Notes: generated by a model from the sequence alone, not told the origin. Shown: positions 27,134 through 36,159, counted from the stretch's first letter. The stretch is DNA of 64,000 nt from Phaeodactylibacter xiamenensis (GCF_000759025.1 NZ_JPOS01000039.1:248001-312000); one strand, 5' to 3'. Made by a program: numbers and translations.

Positions 27134-28240
27134 TTAAATAGTGGCTTCGACTCCAGCGGACCTGCCTGCCATGCGCAAGCAGGCAGGGTCGAACTTCTCA
27201 TCTATAATCTCCCTCCAGCTTTCCAGCTCCGGAATGCCCGGCTTGCGCTTGCCAAAGAAGTACACGATGAGCTCACCCTGTGCATCGTACACTTCCAGGC
27301 CGGTAACGATGCCATCCTTGGTCGGCTTTTTCACCACCCAACTCTCCGCGATGCCCTCTAGGTTGAGGTGCAGGTTGAAGTCCGGGTCCATCACATTGAA
27401 CCACTGCTCCATCGGGATCAGCTTTTTCACCGGCCCGGTGTGGATTTGGATGCAGCCGGGGCTGTTGACGAAGACCATAATCGGCACTTCGTTTTTTGCC
27501 GCCGCTTCCAGCACTTTAACCACTGCTTCGTTGGGCACCTTTTGGGTAAAGCCTTCCGGCGCCAGGCGCAGGGCCTGTGTCCGTTGCAGCTCGTACTTTT
27601 TCAGCAGGGGGAAGAAATCATGCGTGTCCTGCAGCTTGCGCCATTCTTCCTGAAAAGCGGCTGCGTCGATTTCTGAGTCCGGGATCACGTTAGGCGCCGC
27701 TACCGGGCTATGGTCTACGGTTGCAGGCGTACTTTGGTCTTCCGCCCGGTACTTGTTGACTAATGCCTCGTAGGCGGCTTGGTCCGACTTGTTGGTCAGG
27801 TATATTTTGTGGACTGCCGCTCCGCGTTGATTGAAAAACTGCAGGCTGTGCAGCACTTTGCCCCGGCCCGGCACTTCCACCGCATAGCCGTATTCCCATT
27901 CCCACATGAACAGCCGCAGGTCGATATCGGGATTGACTGCCACGCCCATCTTGCCGTCGTGCATAAAGGAGACGTTGTGGTATACGCCTTTACGTTCATG
28001 CACAACGTATTCATTGCGCGTAAGCGCCATCACATGGCCGAGGCTTTCCACCTCCTGCAGCAGGCTCTGCCAGCCCCCGCTGAGGCGCGTGGCGGTGCTG
28101 CCCAGTTGCAGCTCGAGCAATTCCATTTCGCTTACGCCCAGTGCCTCCGCTGCATTGCGGATGCGCAGTTTGGGCTGTTCTGACTTCAGCGCTTCATACC
28201 GCGCCTGTAATTCCGGATTAATGCTTGTTGTTGTCTTCAT
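27134..28240 (-). CDS. hmuS: HemS/HmuS-type heme-handling or heme-degrading protein
   Basis: The protein has 368 residues, cytoplasmic, with two repeated HemS halves. The first has ALGVSEMELLELQLGSTATR and VVHERKGVYHNVSFM. The second has NSPGCIQIHTGPVKKLIPME and WFNVMDPDFNLHLNLEGIAE, typical of ChuS/HemS. Family members bind heme and either store it or break it open to release iron. Its start overlaps the hmuV stop by 4 bp (28237-28240), showing tight coupling with the transporter. Confidence 0.92.
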   Translation of the reverse strand: MKTTTSINPELQARYEALKSEQPKLRIRNAAEALGVSEMELLELQLGSTATRLSGGWQSLLQEVESLGHVMALTRNEYVVHERKGVYHNVSFMHDGKMGVAVNPDIDLRLFMWEWEYGYAVEVPGRGKVLHSLQFFNQRGAAVHKIYLTNKSDQAAYEALVNKYRAEDQSTPATVDHSPVAAPNVIPDSEIDAAAFQEEWRKLQDTHDFFPLLKKYELQRTQALRLAPEGFTQKVPNEAVVKVLEAAAKNEVPIMVFVNSPGCIQIHTGPVKKLIPMEQWFNVMDPDFNLHLNLEGIAESWVVKKPTKDGIVTGLEVYDAQGELIVYFFGKRKPGIPELESWREIIDEKFDPACLRMAGRSAGVEATI

Positions 28241-29064
28241 GGTATAGCTGTTTCTTCATTTTGAAAAAGATCCACCGCCGTAGGGCAGGTGAGAATATGT
28301 GGCAAGGCTTCTCCTGGCGTCCGCACCACCCGGGCTTTAAGCCCAAACCCCTGTGCAATCCCCTCGGGGGTGAGCACCGTTTCGGGTGGGCCGCTTTTCA
28401 GCAAATGCCCGCCGCGCAGCAGCACGACCCGGTCGGCGTACTGCATCGCCAGGTTGAGGTCGTGGAGGATCGTGAGTATGCCAAGGCCTGCCTCATCCGC
28501 CAGCTTTCGCAAAAGGCTGAGCAATTGCTGCTTTTGCGCAATATCCTGACTGGCGGTGGGCTCATCGAGCAGTAAAAAACGCTCACCGGACTCGCTCTCC
28601 CGGTGCACTTGCGCTAGTACCCGCGCCAGCTGCGCCCGCTGTTGTTCTCCACCGGAAAGCGTGCGGATGTCCCGGTCATCATACCCGCTCAGTCCCACCT
28701 GTTTGAGGCAAAGCCGGGCAATCTCCCGGGTGCGCCCGCCCGGTTCCTGCCCCTGATACGGATAGCGCCCCATTTCCACCAGGTCGATCACGGGCATGGA
28801 GAAGGGCAGTTGGACTGATTGGCTGAGCACAGCCCGGACTTTTGCCAACCCGGCAGCCGGCCAGTCTGCCAAAATTTTGCTGTTGATGCTTACCGCACCT
28901 TCATCCGGCGTAACCTCTCCCGCCACGGCTTTCAGCAGGGTCGATTTGCCGGCCCCGTTGGCACCGATGAGCGCTACGAGTTCTCCGGCACGTACCTGTA
29001 CCCCTGCTTTCCGCAGAATCCAGCGGCCTGACTTCCGTACTCCGATGTGGTTTGCTTCGATCAT
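28237..29064 (-). CDS. hmuV: Heme ABC transporter ATP-binding protein
   Basis: The protein has 275 residues. Walker A is IGANGAGKSTLLKAV, the ABC signature LSGGEQQRAQLARVLAQ, and Walker B FLLLDEPTASQD, with the H-loop in TILHDLNLAM. This is the FecE/HmuV class that powers vitamin B12, siderophore and heme permeases. It overlaps hmuU by 4 bp and hmuS by 4 bp. It forms the inner-membrane importer with HmuU and HmuT. Confidence 0.95.
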   Translation of the reverse strand: MIEANHIGVRKSGRWILRKAGVQVRAGELVALIGANGAGKSTLLKAVAGEVTPDEGAVSINSKILADWPAAGLAKVRAVLSQSVQLPFSMPVIDLVEMGRYPYQGQEPGGRTREIARLCLKQVGLSGYDDRDIRTLSGGEQQRAQLARVLAQVHRESESGERFLLLDEPTASQDIAQKQQLLSLLRKLADEAGLGILTILHDLNLAMQYADRVVLLRGGHLLKSGPPETVLTPEGIAQGFGLKARVVRTPGEALPHILTCPTAVDLFQNEETAIP

Positions 29065-30122
29065 AAGCTGCGTTTGGTTTTGAGCAATAGCCAGATAAAA
29101 AATGGCGCGCCGAGCAGAGCCGTCAGGATGCCAATTGGCAATTCAGCGGGTGCAATCAGGGTGCGGGCGGCGGTATCCGCCCAGACCATTAACAATCCGC
29201 CGAGCAGGGCGGAGCCTAACAGCAAACTGCGGTGGCGCGGCCCCTGTATCAGTCTTACCAGGTGAGGGACGACCAGCGCCACAAAGGCAATCACCCCGCT
29301 CACCGCCACGCAGGCACCCACGATAAGCGCCGCGCAGCCGATGACGATCCATTTGGTACGCTGCGTATTCACGCCGGTGTAGGCCGCTTCCCGCTCGCCC
29401 AGCAGCAGCAGGTCGAGTTGGCTCGACTGCCGCCAGAGGATAAAGGCAGGCAGGAGCACCAGCGGTACCAGCAGCGCGAGCATCTGCCAGTTGGCACCGC
29501 CCAGGCTGCCCAGTGTCCAGAAGGTGATATCGCGCAGCTCATCCTCGTCAGAGAAGTAGGTCATCAGCCCGGTAAGGGCACCGCCCAGGGCTGTGATGGC
29601 CACGCCCGCCAGCAGCATCGTCACTACGGAGGTGTAGCCCTTGCTGCTCGCCAGCCAGTAAACCAGGAAGGTGGTGAGGAGGCTGCCGGTGAAGGCCATT
29701 ACTGTGACTGTTGCGTAACCCAGCCAGCTTCCAATCACGCCCAGAACGGAGGCGGAAAACAAAATGCCTGCTACCGCAAACACCATCGCCCCGCTCGTCA
29801 CGCCAATCAGCGCCGGGTCGGCCAGCGGATTACGGAAGAGCCCCTGCACCGCTGCCCCGGCAATGGCGAGGCCGCCGCCCACGAATACACTCAGCAGGAT
29901 GCGGGGCAGGCGGATGTCCCAGACCAGGTAAGTCAGCGTTTGTGGCAGCCCGGCTTCCAAACCCAGCAGGCGCTCGCCCAGCACCAGGCCGACCTGCTGT
30001 ACCGGCAGGCTGTACGCCCCGATCAGCAGGGCGCATAGCGCAGAAATGGCCAGCAACAGCGTCAGCACGGGAGGCGACAGCAAACGGGAAAGGGAACGGT
30101 ATTTGGGCAGGCTTTGTATCAT
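29061..30122 (-). CDS. hmuU: Heme ABC transporter permease (FecCD family)
   Basis: The protein has 353 residues with about ten hydrophobic segments. The FecCD core is seen in DIRLPRILLSVFVGGGLAIA and GAAVQGLFRNPLADPALIGV. The later GVIAFVALVVPHLVRLIQGP is the ATPase-contacting loop region. It is coupled by a 4-bp overlap to hmuV and lies 7 bp after hmuT. It passes heme from HmuT through the inner membrane. Confidence 0.95.
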   Translation of the reverse strand: MIQSLPKYRSLSRLLSPPVLTLLLAISALCALLIGAYSLPVQQVGLVLGERLLGLEAGLPQTLTYLVWDIRLPRILLSVFVGGGLAIAGAAVQGLFRNPLADPALIGVTSGAMVFAVAGILFSASVLGVIGSWLGYATVTVMAFTGSLLTTFLVYWLASSKGYTSVVTMLLAGVAITALGGALTGLMTYFSDEDELRDITFWTLGSLGGANWQMLALLVPLVLLPAFILWRQSSQLDLLLLGEREAAYTGVNTQRTKWIVIGCAALIVGACVAVSGVIAFVALVVPHLVRLIQGPRHRSLLLGSALLGGLLMVWADTAARTLIAPAELPIGILTALLGAPFFIWLLLKTKRSL

Positions 30123-30129
30123 GTTTTTT

Positions 30130-31035
30130 TTAATTCAGCGTGTAGGCATCCGGCAACGCTTGCAGCCGCCCGGATAAATCCGCGGCGGCACGGGCTGCTC
30201 TCGGCGTAAAGCCTAGCAGGTACAAGCCATCCATGCCAATGATATGACCTTGCTGCCCCGCCGGCGTTTGCGCCAGCCCGGGGATTTGCAACAGGCCTTC
30301 CACGCCGCCCAGGCTCTGCAGCCCGCTGTCGAACAGCAGCAATACCTCGGGCTGTGCCTCCATCAGGCCTTCTGCGGATAGGGCGCGGAAGCCTTCAAAG
30401 GACTGCACGGCGTTCTGTCCGCCCGCCAGTTCGATCATGGCGGAAGCAGCCGTGTTTTTCCCGGCTACCATCAGGCTGCCTTTGCCGCGGGCGTAGATGA
30501 AAAGTACTTTTGGGGTTTCTTCCATCGCCTGCCGGGCTTGCTGCAGCTTGGCTTTGTCGGCTTCGTAGGTTTGGCGCAGCCGCATCAGTTCCTCGTTCAG
30601 CCCCAGCTTTTCGCTGATCTGTTCAGCTTGCGCCAGGGGTTTGTCCAGCGTAAATGAACCGTCGAGCCAGAGCACCTCCACTCCGGCGGCTTCCAGTTGC
30701 TGCAGGGCGGCGGAGGCTTCATCTGTCCGTTCCGCCAGCACCAGGTCGGGCTGCAGGCTGAGCAGCGCCTCTACATTGAGCTGACGTACATGCCCGAGCT
30801 TTGGCAGCTGCGCTACCTGTGCCGCCGGATAGGTGCTCGTCACGTCAATGCCTACGATTTTATCGCCCTGCCCCAGCTCGTACAGCAATTCGGTGACGCT
30901 GCCGGAAAGAGAGACGAGGCGCTCATAGGAAGTCTCCTGTGTGGCTTGTTCGGTAGCGGACGGGGCGTTTTGACAAGCATTCAGGCTTAGCCCCAGGGTA
31001 AGTATACCCAGAAAATGGATTAGAAACCGGTTCAT
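30130..31035 (-). CDS. hmuT: Heme-binding lipoprotein of the ABC transporter
   Basis: The 301-residue lipoprotein has a signal ending in LGLSLNAC (Cys21). The periplasmic-binding fold is recognisable in ERLVSLSGSVTELLYELGQG, then VGIDVTSTYPAAQ and LGHVRQLNVEALLSLQPDLV. The Tyr of STYPAAQ is in the position of the heme-ligand Tyr in HmuT-type proteins. A C-terminal half, with GKGSLMVAGKNTAASAMIEL, follows a long helix. It hands heme to HmuU/V and overlaps hmuY by 4 bp. Confidence 0.92.
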   Translation of the reverse strand: MNRFLIHFLGILTLGLSLNACQNAPSATEQATQETSYERLVSLSGSVTELLYELGQGDKIVGIDVTSTYPAAQVAQLPKLGHVRQLNVEALLSLQPDLVLAERTDEASAALQQLEAAGVEVLWLDGSFTLDKPLAQAEQISEKLGLNEELMRLRQTYEADKAKLQQARQAMEETPKVLFIYARGKGSLMVAGKNTAASAMIELAGGQNAVQSFEGFRALSAEGLMEAQPEVLLLFDSGLQSLGGVEGLLQIPGLAQTPAGQQGHIIGMDGLYLLGFTPRAARAAADLSGRLQALPDAYTLN

Positions 31036-32306
31036 GGGGCTACGATTAAGGGTTGGGAGATCGGTGCCGTGCCGGGCGTTTGCACCTGCAGCCAGTAGGT
31101 GCCGGCGGGCAGGTGGCTTACCGGAATGCTTACCGTTTGAAAACCGGCAGGCTCTTCACTTACAGCCGACCAAACGGACTGTCCGGTGGCATTGAATACA
31201 TTCAGCTGTACCGGGGCGGCTTGTTTTAGCGTCAGTGCGACGGTAGCTCTTTCCCGGGCAGGATTGGGGAAAACGCTCAGGTCTTCAAACAGGGGGTGAT
31301 CAACCGTATTGACGATGCCCATATTGGTTTCCTGGAAGACGATATTGCCGGTGCTCGACCCTTCAAAGTCGACAAAGAAGAGCTTCCAGACTTCTCCATT
31401 AGCGGCCTTTACAAAATAGACGCGGTCGGCAGGCAGTGCCCAGGAAAAAGTGCCCAGATCAAAGTTCTTCCAGTCATGGCCGATGATGTCGAGGTCGGTG
31501 CTCAGGGAATCTTCGTACCCTTCAAAGGTAATGGTGGCAGGGTCAATGCCATCGACCTGAGCGACCTCCACGCCAGGACCGGAAAGGGTACCGGTGAGCA
31601 GATAGTTGAGGGTACTCCCTTCATTATCATCCAATGGGGTGGAGTAGCGGGTGAAAAGCAAGTCCCAGTCACCTGCCTTAGGGATAAAGTCCACCACAAC
31701 ATTACTGCTGAATGACCAGTATACTAAATCGTTATCCGGAAAGTCTGCTTTGTTAAGGGTATGCGACTGTTCATCGCTGCCGTTCAGATTCGCATAGCGG
31801 AAGTGGTAGGTAGTACCATCCAGGCTGATGATTTCCAGTTTTTTGAAAGTCTCATTGCGCAGTTTGAGCACAAAAAGGGCTTGTCCCTGCACAGACTGCG
31901 TAGCCGGATTATACTGCCCCCAGCCATAGTCCAGTGGATTGCCGGGGTCGCGCATTTGGTTGAAAGCACCTCCGTTAGTCCAGTTGGTTTCATCATTGAG
32001 GAGCCGTTCGCCCAGCTGCGTGAGGTCGATGTTGTCCGAAAATTCAGCACCGGGGATCAGGAATAGTTCCAGCTCCGTGCCTTCCAACCCAGCCGCTTCA
32101 TTGAGGAAGATGCCCGCATCCTGCAGGCCTTGTGCAGTAAAGGCAATGTCCCAGGCATTGTGCTCGAGGCTGATGCTCTCTTGATTCCCAAATTTAAAAT
32201 AAGTGGATAAGGTATAATTCGGCCCACAGGTGACTTCCCGAAACTGCTGTGCATTCAGGCTTGATGCAACGGCTATCAGGCCGAATAGGAGTAAAGGTAT
32301 TCGCAT
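31032..32306 (-). CDS. hmuY: HmuY-family heme-binding protein with a T9SS sorting domain
   Basis: The protein has 424 residues and a signal peptide (MRIPLLLFGLIAVASSLNAQ). The paired tryptophan motifs of HmuY appear twice, as HNAWDIAFTAQG and GDWDLLFTRYST, so the protein has two related halves. The last 80 residues (LSVFPNPARERATVALT ... GTYWLQVQTPGT) are a T9SS type A sorting domain. Classical HmuY is a short lipoprotein that captures heme. The longer, T9SS-sorted form here would be delivered to the cell surface or secreted. It is first in the heme operon, downstream of IdeR-like palindromes. Confidence 0.85.
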   Translation of the reverse strand: MRIPLLLFGLIAVASSLNAQQFREVTCGPNYTLSTYFKFGNQESISLEHNAWDIAFTAQGLQDAGIFLNEAAGLEGTELELFLIPGAEFSDNIDLTQLGERLLNDETNWTNGGAFNQMRDPGNPLDYGWGQYNPATQSVQGQALFVLKLRNETFKKLEIISLDGTTYHFRYANLNGSDEQSHTLNKADFPDNDLVYWSFSSNVVVDFIPKAGDWDLLFTRYSTPLDDNEGSTLNYLLTGTLSGPGVEVAQVDGIDPATITFEGYEDSLSTDLDIIGHDWKNFDLGTFSWALPADRVYFVKAANGEVWKLFFVDFEGSSTGNIVFQETNMGIVNTVDHPLFEDLSVFPNPARERATVALTLKQAAPVQLNVFNATGQSVWSAVSEEPAGFQTVSIPVSHLPAGTYWLQVQTPGTAPISQPLIVAP

Positions 32307-32311
32307 GGCTT

Positions 32312-32376
32312 TTATTTAGACTAGATTTAAATAAGTTGATTTCTGCAAAGTAAAAGCATGGGCGGGAAGGGTTCAA
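32312..32376 (-). promoter_or_regulatory. hmuY promoter with a downstream TTATTTA inverted repeat
   Basis: On the minus strand TTG (32376-32374), a 20-nt spacer and TTACTTTG (32353-32346) make a good Bacteroidota promoter, with transcription expected near 32339. Just downstream, TTATTTA (32312-32318) and TAAATAA (32328-32334) form an inverted repeat with a 9-bp spacer, well placed for a repressor that blocks elongation. The identity of the regulator is not known. Confidence 0.5.
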
Positions 32377-32409
32377 TACCGTTTGTTAGGCAAAATGCGG
32401 CATTGAAAA

Positions 32410-32488
32410 TTTTAGGTAGAGGTTACCTAAAACAGGGTAATGAGCTAAGCAGCTTACCTAATTCCGGGTAGCAGGTAACCTGTCTACC
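32410..32488. promoter_or_regulatory. IdeR/DtxR-like palindromes between hmuY and the divergent phosphoesterase gene
   Basis: Two strong palindromes lie in the divergent region. Site 1 is TTTTAGGTA-N5-TACCTAAAA at 32410-32432, with perfect 9-bp arms. Site 2 is GGTAG-N12-CTACC at 32467-32488, around the inner palindrome CAGGT-A-ACCTG. A weaker GGTA/TACC pair lies between them. The TTAGGT/ACCTAA half-sites resemble IdeR/DtxR iron boxes. Iron control of heme uptake is the natural reading, as inference. Confidence 0.5.
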
Positions 32489-32564
32489 AGCATGTGCAAC
32501 CTCATTGCCAACGGGAACGGCAGGAGCATCCCACCTTTGCAAAGCGACAAAAACAAAAAGACTG

Positions 32565-33893
32565 ATGAAGAAAGTAACACTCCTCGTTTGGGTATCGATG
32601 CTGCCCCTGTTGAGCCTTGCGCAGCCTCCGGAGAAGAACCTGCCCCCTGAGCATTTGCAAATTCGCTACGAGCCGCAGTGGTGGCCCGACCGTATCTTGC
32701 TCACGCCTGCTGCCGACCCTGCCACCTCAGTAACGGTCACCTGGCGTACCCGGGCGGAGGTGCGGACAGCTTTCGCTGAAATCGCGCTGGCAGACCCTTC
32801 TCCGGAGTTTGACGAGTATGAAAAGGATTATCAGGCAGCAACTGAGCTGTTGGTTTCCGAGTTTGCCCGGGCGGCCTATCATAAAGTTACCTTTAAGGAT
32901 CTCGAACCCGCCACTTTATATGCTTACCGGGTAGGTGCCGGCGACTACTGGAGCGAGTGGGTGCAGTTCCGCACAGCCGCGGCGGGGCCGGAGCCTTTCA
33001 CCTTTTTATATCTGGGCGATGCTCAAAACGATCTGCATGAGCATTGGTCAAGAGCGATACGTGCCGCCTACCGGGAAGCACCACAGGCGGATTGGGTACT
33101 GCACGCCGGAGACCTCATCAATCACAGCCAAAACGACTACGAGTGGGGCGAATGGTTTCAGGCGGGCGGCTTTATTCATCGTTCGATACCGGTGGTGGTG
33201 CCTCCGGGCAACCACGAATACATCAAAAATGCCGAAAAGCGCAAGGTAGGCATCTCCCCGTTTTGGGGCGCACAGTTCAACTTCCCGAATAACGGGCCGG
33301 AAGGGCTGGAAGACCAGTGCTTCTATGTGGACTATCAGGGCGCAAGGATTATCTCTATGGACTCAAATGCCGATTTTGAAAGACAAGCGGACTGGCTCGC
33401 TAACGTGCTCAAAGATAACCCCAACCGGTGGACGATCGTCACCTTTCATCATCCGGTCATTTCTCCTTCCGGTGACCGGCAGTGTGAGGAGGTACGGCAG
33501 CTTTGGAAACCGCTGCTCGATCAGTATCAGGTAGACCTCGTGCTGCAGGGGCATGATCATTCCTACGCCCGGGGTCAGGGGCTGATTACCGGTACCAATC
33601 CCTATGAGGATGATTCAAAGGTGGTTTATGTCGTCTCTGTGAGTGGCCCAAAGATGTATTCCATTACCGAGCAGCCGTGGATGGACCGGGCGGCTGAGAA
33701 TACGCAGCTTTTTCAGGTAGTAGAGGTCATGGAGAAGGAAATCCGGTACCGGGCCTACACGGTAGATGGGATGCTGTACGATGGTTTTGTGATACATAAA
33801 CGCCCTGGCAAAACCAATAAAGTTAAAGCCCTGAAGATCAGCTCGAAAAAAGGCCGGCGTTTCGAAAACACCCTCGCTAAGCCGGAAAGGTGA
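32565..33893 (+). CDS. Purple-acid-phosphatase-like metallophosphoesterase, exported
   Basis: The protein has 442 residues from the ATG at 32565. The signal peptide (MKKVTLLVWVSMLPLLSLAQ) begins there; earlier in-frame Met codons do not give a signal sequence. A fibronectin-like N-terminal domain (TVTWRTRAEVRTAFAEI) is followed by the metallophosphoesterase core: GDAQND, HAGDLINH, GNHEYI, FHHPV and GHDHSY. The Asp, His and Asn of these blocks bind two metals, as in purple acid phosphatases. It releases phosphate from organic esters in the periplasm or outside the cell. It is divergent from the heme operon, so shared regulation is possible. Confidence 0.88.
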   Translation: MKKVTLLVWVSMLPLLSLAQPPEKNLPPEHLQIRYEPQWWPDRILLTPAADPATSVTVTWRTRAEVRTAFAEIALADPSPEFDEYEKDYQAATELLVSEFARAAYHKVTFKDLEPATLYAYRVGAGDYWSEWVQFRTAAAGPEPFTFLYLGDAQNDLHEHWSRAIRAAYREAPQADWVLHAGDLINHSQNDYEWGEWFQAGGFIHRSIPVVVPPGNHEYIKNAEKRKVGISPFWGAQFNFPNNGPEGLEDQCFYVDYQGARIISMDSNADFERQADWLANVLKDNPNRWTIVTFHHPVISPSGDRQCEEVRQLWKPLLDQYQVDLVLQGHDHSYARGQGLITGTNPYEDDSKVVYVVSVSGPKMYSITEQPWMDRAAENTQLFQVVEVMEKEIRYRAYTVDGMLYDGFVIHKRPGKTNKVKALKISSKKGRRFENTLAKPER

Positions 33894-33917
33894 TAAAAAA
33901 AGTTGAATTTTTTTATC
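33892..33917 (+). terminator. AT-rich hairpin after the phosphoesterase gene
   Basis: GATAAAAAAA (33892-33901) and TTTTTTTATC (33908-33917) form a perfect 10-bp stem that starts at the stop codon. The T-rich 3' arm could act as a weak terminator. Confidence 0.45.
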
Positions 33918-33997
33918 GCTCCCTGAACCAATCAAAGTATGAGTTGTCTATAGAGTAGTTTTACTATTATTAACAAAAGCTAAACTAATTAAACGCA

Positions 33998-34636
33998 ATG
34001 AAGTACACGTTTTTCACTTTCGCTATGCTGCTCTGCAGCCTGTTTGTTGTTAACGCACAAGATAACGCTCCCAAGACACTCTTTGATAATGGTGGCGGTA
34101 GCGCTGAGATCGGGTTTTACGTAGCGCCGGGCTATCAGCTCACGCAGGCTGCCGGTCAAACGGCGCACAGTTTTCAGGGCAGTGCCGGAGTGATTTTCAA
34201 CAAGCGTTTTGCGCTGGGCGCGGCTTTCTATACGACCCTCAATGAGTTTACCCCTGAGATGGAAATGGACGACCGCCTTTACCTCGACCTGCGCTACGGT
34301 GGCGTGCGCGCGGAGTACATCCTCAACCCTGACAACCTCGTGCACTTTAGCTTTCCGCTGACGATTGGCGGTGGGGAAGCCTCTATGGACTACAAGAGAG
34401 ACTTGGATTTCAGCGAGGATCCCTTTGGCGAGGACTACTTCTTTTTTATAGAGCCGGGCGTACAGGCTGAAGTTAACCTAATCAAAAATGCCCGCCTGTT
34501 TGCAGGTGCGTCTTACCGCTTTACTTCAGGTTTGGATTACGAGTACAGTAACCCGGGCAACGAGCTGGTCAACATTCAAAGCAGCGACATTAATGGGTTG
34601 GCCCTAAACCTGGGCATCCGTTTTGGTCTGTTCTAA
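33998..34636 (+). CDS. Predicted outer-membrane beta-barrel protein
   Basis: The protein has 212 residues. The signal peptide ends near LFVVNAQD. The rest alternates short beta strands with turns (GSAEIGFYVAPGYQLTQAAG, FQGSAGVIFNKRFALGAAFY, LALNLGIRFGLF). It ends in a C-terminal Phe, the usual signal for outer-membrane insertion. It resembles the small 8-10-strand porin-like family with no known substrate. It is a single gene with a strong terminator at 34665-34698. Confidence 0.7.
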   Translation: MKYTFFTFAMLLCSLFVVNAQDNAPKTLFDNGGGSAEIGFYVAPGYQLTQAAGQTAHSFQGSAGVIFNKRFALGAAFYTTLNEFTPEMEMDDRLYLDLRYGGVRAEYILNPDNLVHFSFPLTIGGGEASMDYKRDLDFSEDPFGEDYFFFIEPGVQAEVNLIKNARLFAGASYRFTSGLDYEYSNPGNELVNIQSSDINGLALNLGIRFGLF

Positions 34637-34664
34637 GATAGAGTATTTAGTGAATGATAACGCC

Positions 34665-34698
34665 ACCGGGTGCCCGATTATTTGGGTACCCGGTTTTT
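34665..34698 (+). terminator. Strong intrinsic terminator
   Basis: ACCGGGTGCCC (34665-34675) pairs with GGGTACCCGGT (34684-34694), with a small bulge and an 8-nt loop, and is followed by a run of T (to 34698). It lies 28 bp after the beta-barrel gene and stops transcription from the plus strand before the convergent gene. Confidence 0.85.
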
Positions 34699-34713
34699 AA
34701 TAGTAATACTACT

Positions 34714-36159
34714 TTATCTCTTTACTTTCTTACTAATCTGTCTTAGCATCCAGGGTTTTTCCCGGAAGTTTTTGGTAGTTTCCACCTCAGCAGCGAGCTC
34801 AAATATCTTGCTTAGGTCGCCGGGTATAAGGCCAAGCAACCGGCGGGTAAACTGAAGCAGCAGCAGATAGTGCTCCCTGTGATAGCCCACATCTTTATGC
34901 CGTTGCAGGTACACCCGCATACTTTCCAGCAGGCTGTCTACGGCATCCCACTCTTCCTGTTCGCAAAGTACCTTAAGTTGCAGGGTTTTGGTGCCCAGGT
35001 AAAGGAAAGGCTGGCGGGCCTCGATTTTTGCGCAGAGCTGCAGTACACGGTCGGTATCCCCAAGTTCGTAAGCCAGTTTTGCAGAAGTATACCAGGGCAA
35101 AGACTCCCGGAAAGCCGGTTTTAGTTTGTCCGAATGATTACCGATAAACGCCTCCACCCATTCATAATACTCAAGTTTAAGGGCCAGGGACACCATATTG
35201 CTGAAGGTGGATTCGGGAAGGTAACCATCTTCGAGCAGGTAACCTTCCTTCAGGCTTTCCTCATAGAGCTGCAGGGCTTCCTGTGCGAAGGCGGTGTCCC
35301 CGAAATTGAGGGCCCGGATGCAGTAGTTGATGGCCAGCAAATACAAATCCCGGATTTCCTGCCTGGGAAAGCCTTTTTTATACACCCTGATGTATTGCCG
35401 CAGCAGCTGGAAACTACGCTGTGCGCCCGTTACCACCACGGCCTGGTAGCAGGCATGGTAGAGTAGTACTGCCGGATGCTCCAACAGGCTGGGGCGTTTT
35501 TTAATTTCCGCTTCAATAGCAGGGATCATGCCGATTTTGTAAGTCTCCTGGTTGATGACCGAGCGGGCATGTGCCAGGCAAGTTTGCCTCAGCTTCTCCG
35601 CAAAGTAATAGGCATCGAGCAAATCAGTGGCCTGTTGCAGGTTGGTTGGCTTGGTACGGTCGTGGCTGTCGATAAAGTCGTACTGCTCCCGCTCCAGGTG
35701 GTAAGCGAAGTGCAGGCTGTCGGCAGCGTGGTTGTCCTGAGGTTTGTTCAGGCTTCGCGCCTTTTTCATACTGCGCTGAAAAAGTGGCTGCTGCTGTCGC
35801 TGCCGGAGTGCTTGCAGCAGGTGGGTGTAATGCGCCTGCTCATTCTGCTGAAAAGCCTGCCAGGCCAGGAACTGCTCGGCCAGTTTGTGAAAACGGCTAA
35901 GCAGCAGGTAGTAATCTTGTTTCCGGAAGGGCTGCCCGGGGCAGGCCGCTTTAAAAATGGCCCGGGCGTCCGGTGGTTCGGCCCGGTTTTGCCGCCAGTA
36001 ATCCAGCAGCAGGGGCATCTCCTGCCTGCGGTTGAAGGCAGGGCTTTCCAGAAAAACATGGAACAACTGAATCTCTGAAGAACGGAAACTTTGCAAAAGC
36101 TGGAAGGCAACCGGGCGTTTCAATCTGTAGTTTTTATAGTTTAAAGAATTGAAAATCAA
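34714..36159 (-). CDS. Conserved Saprospiria-type helical protein of unknown function
   Basis: The protein has 481 residues, with no signal peptide and no membrane span. Its N-terminus (FQLLQSFRSSEIQLFHVFLE, SPAFNRRQEMPLLLDYW) matches a pattern I recall from many unnamed proteins of Saprospiria and related Bacteroidota. The remainder is almost all helix with TPR-like spacing (AYELGDTDRVLQLCAKIEAR, LQLKVLCEQEEWDAVDSLLE). The role is unknown. It is divergent from the FG-GAP T9SS gene, with 79 bp between the start codons. Confidence 0.6.
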   Translation of the reverse strand: MIFNSLNYKNYRLKRPVAFQLLQSFRSSEIQLFHVFLESPAFNRRQEMPLLLDYWRQNRAEPPDARAIFKAACPGQPFRKQDYYLLLSRFHKLAEQFLAWQAFQQNEQAHYTHLLQALRQRQQQPLFQRSMKKARSLNKPQDNHAADSLHFAYHLEREQYDFIDSHDRTKPTNLQQATDLLDAYYFAEKLRQTCLAHARSVINQETYKIGMIPAIEAEIKKRPSLLEHPAVLLYHACYQAVVVTGAQRSFQLLRQYIRVYKKGFPRQEIRDLYLLAINYCIRALNFGDTAFAQEALQLYEESLKEGYLLEDGYLPESTFSNMVSLALKLEYYEWVEAFIGNHSDKLKPAFRESLPWYTSAKLAYELGDTDRVLQLCAKIEARQPFLYLGTKTLQLKVLCEQEEWDAVDSLLESMRVYLQRHKDVGYHREHYLLLLQFTRRLLGLIPGDLSKIFELAAEVETTKNFREKPWMLRQISKKVKR

